From: Terriglobales bacterium
GTDB lineage: Bacteria > Acidobacteriota > Terriglobia > Terriglobales > Acidobacteriaceae
Reading direction: 5' to 3'
Length of the DNA stretch: 64,000 nucleotides
NCBI GenBank assembly: GCA_025934735.1
Contig: JAICWP010000003.1
Coordinates: 1-64,000 of the forward strand
The notes beneath the pieces were generated by a model, which did not search any database, was not told the DNA's origin, and was given only the letters and a program-made list of their open reading frames with translations. This document shows, piece by piece, positions 63,665 to 64,000 of this stretch. Position 1 is the first letter of the stretch, and every line of letters starts with the position of its first letter. The position numbers were made by a program, and so were the translations under genes.

Positions 63665-64000
63665 ATGAAGGCGATCGTGATCCAGCGGTTTGGCGGTCCG
63701 GAAGTGCTGAAGCTGCAGGAGGTTGCCGAGCCGCAGCCGCAACCGGGCGAGGCTTTGGTGAGGGTGCAGGCGGTGGGGGTGAACTTTGCCGACGTGATGA
63801 TGGCACAGGGAGGGTATCCGGGCACACCGGCGCCGCCGGTGATTGCGGGACGCGAATTTGCCGGCGTTGTAGAGGGCTCGGGCGAGCGGGTGATGGGCTA
63901 CACGCAACTGGGCGGCTTCGCGGAGAAGATCGCCGCTCCCCGCAACCTGCTCTGGCCCCAGCCCATGGGCTGGAGCGCGCCGGAAGCGGCGGCGTTTCCG
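63665..64000 (+). CDS. Zinc-independent quinone oxidoreductase (MDR family), partial
   Basis: First 112 residues of a medium-chain dehydrogenase/reductase: MKAIVIQRFGGPEVLKLQEV, ALVRVQAVGVNFADVMM, IAGREFAGVVEG. Truncated by the window end. Typically NADPH:quinone reductase. GGGAG precedes the ATG. Confidence 0.85.
   Translation, partial: MKAIVIQRFGGPEVLKLQEVAEPQPQPGEALVRVQAVGVNFADVMMAQGGYPGTPAPPVIAGREFAGVVEGSGERVMGYTQLGGFAEKIAAPRNLLWPQPMGWSAPEAAAFP

Overview
The window reads as a high-GC chromosomal segment of an Acidobacteriota bacterium, probably class Terriglobia. This is inferred from gene content, not from a marker tree. The signs are Tat-exported FG-GAP/ASPIC-UnbV and glycoamylase-like proteins, a very long secreted Asp-box/Ig-repeat protein with an internal membrane insert near its C-terminus, many small two-helix membrane proteins, and 'stuttering' intergenic inverted repeats. 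I see no insertion sequence, phage, CRISPR array or rRNA.

Layout. 1-1,412 (minus): the 3' part of a tRNA-tuf operon, Thr(TGT)-Tyr(GTA)-small membrane protein-Thr(GGT)-Gly(TCC)-hypothetical-tuf; these are the same four tRNAs that precede tufB in Escherichia coli. 1.6-8.0 kb: housekeeping and regulatory genes (M23 endopeptidase with a long structured leader, thiL, a PLD-family protein, a LuxR-type regulator with a Sel1-like tail, a PilZ protein). 8.1-30.2 kb (plus): a compact exopolysaccharide operon of 20 genes. It opens with a NusG-like antiterminator, then a short OPX protein plus a separate outer-membrane beta-barrel, a Wzz-like co-polymerase, a BY-kinase-like ATPase, a GGDEF-like/phosphoglycosyl transferase fusion, a WbpB/D/E-like amino-uronate trio, eight glycosyltransferases (one frameshifted), an FkbM methyltransferase, a secreted beta-helix protein, a Wzx flippase and a Wzy-like polymerase. 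Together they describe a Wzx/Wzy-dependent polymer exported through a two-protein outer-membrane translocon.

30.2-46.2 kb: tnaA (tryptophanase) behind a perfect CRP-type palindrome; a Tat-exported glycoamylase-like protein; the 1,370-residue Asp-box protein; an EEP-fold phosphatase/nuclease overlapping a cardiolipin-synthase-like gene; and a three-gene overlapping operon of NarX-like kinase, NarL-like regulator and an ASPIC/UnbV protein. 46.3-64 kb: mostly housekeeping: 2-oxoacid dehydrogenase E2, a dCTP-deaminase-family protein, rpmE, dus, an MBL-fold hydrolase, a DPP-IV-type peptidase, a CT398-like zinc-ribbon protein, an RlmI-like methyltransferase, a heat-shock pair (hsp20, clpB), a YacL-like PIN/TRAM protein and the start of a quinone oxidoreductase.

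Recurring signals: several genes (thiL, dus, the rlmI-like gene, the glycoamylase-like gene, probably the NarX-like kinase) have a -10-like hexamer only 6-8 nt before an ATG/GTG and no Shine-Dalgarno, which suggests leaderless mRNAs; others use TTG or GTG starts supported by a clear AGGAG. Long ORFs antisense to real genes are common because of the high GC and were left out.
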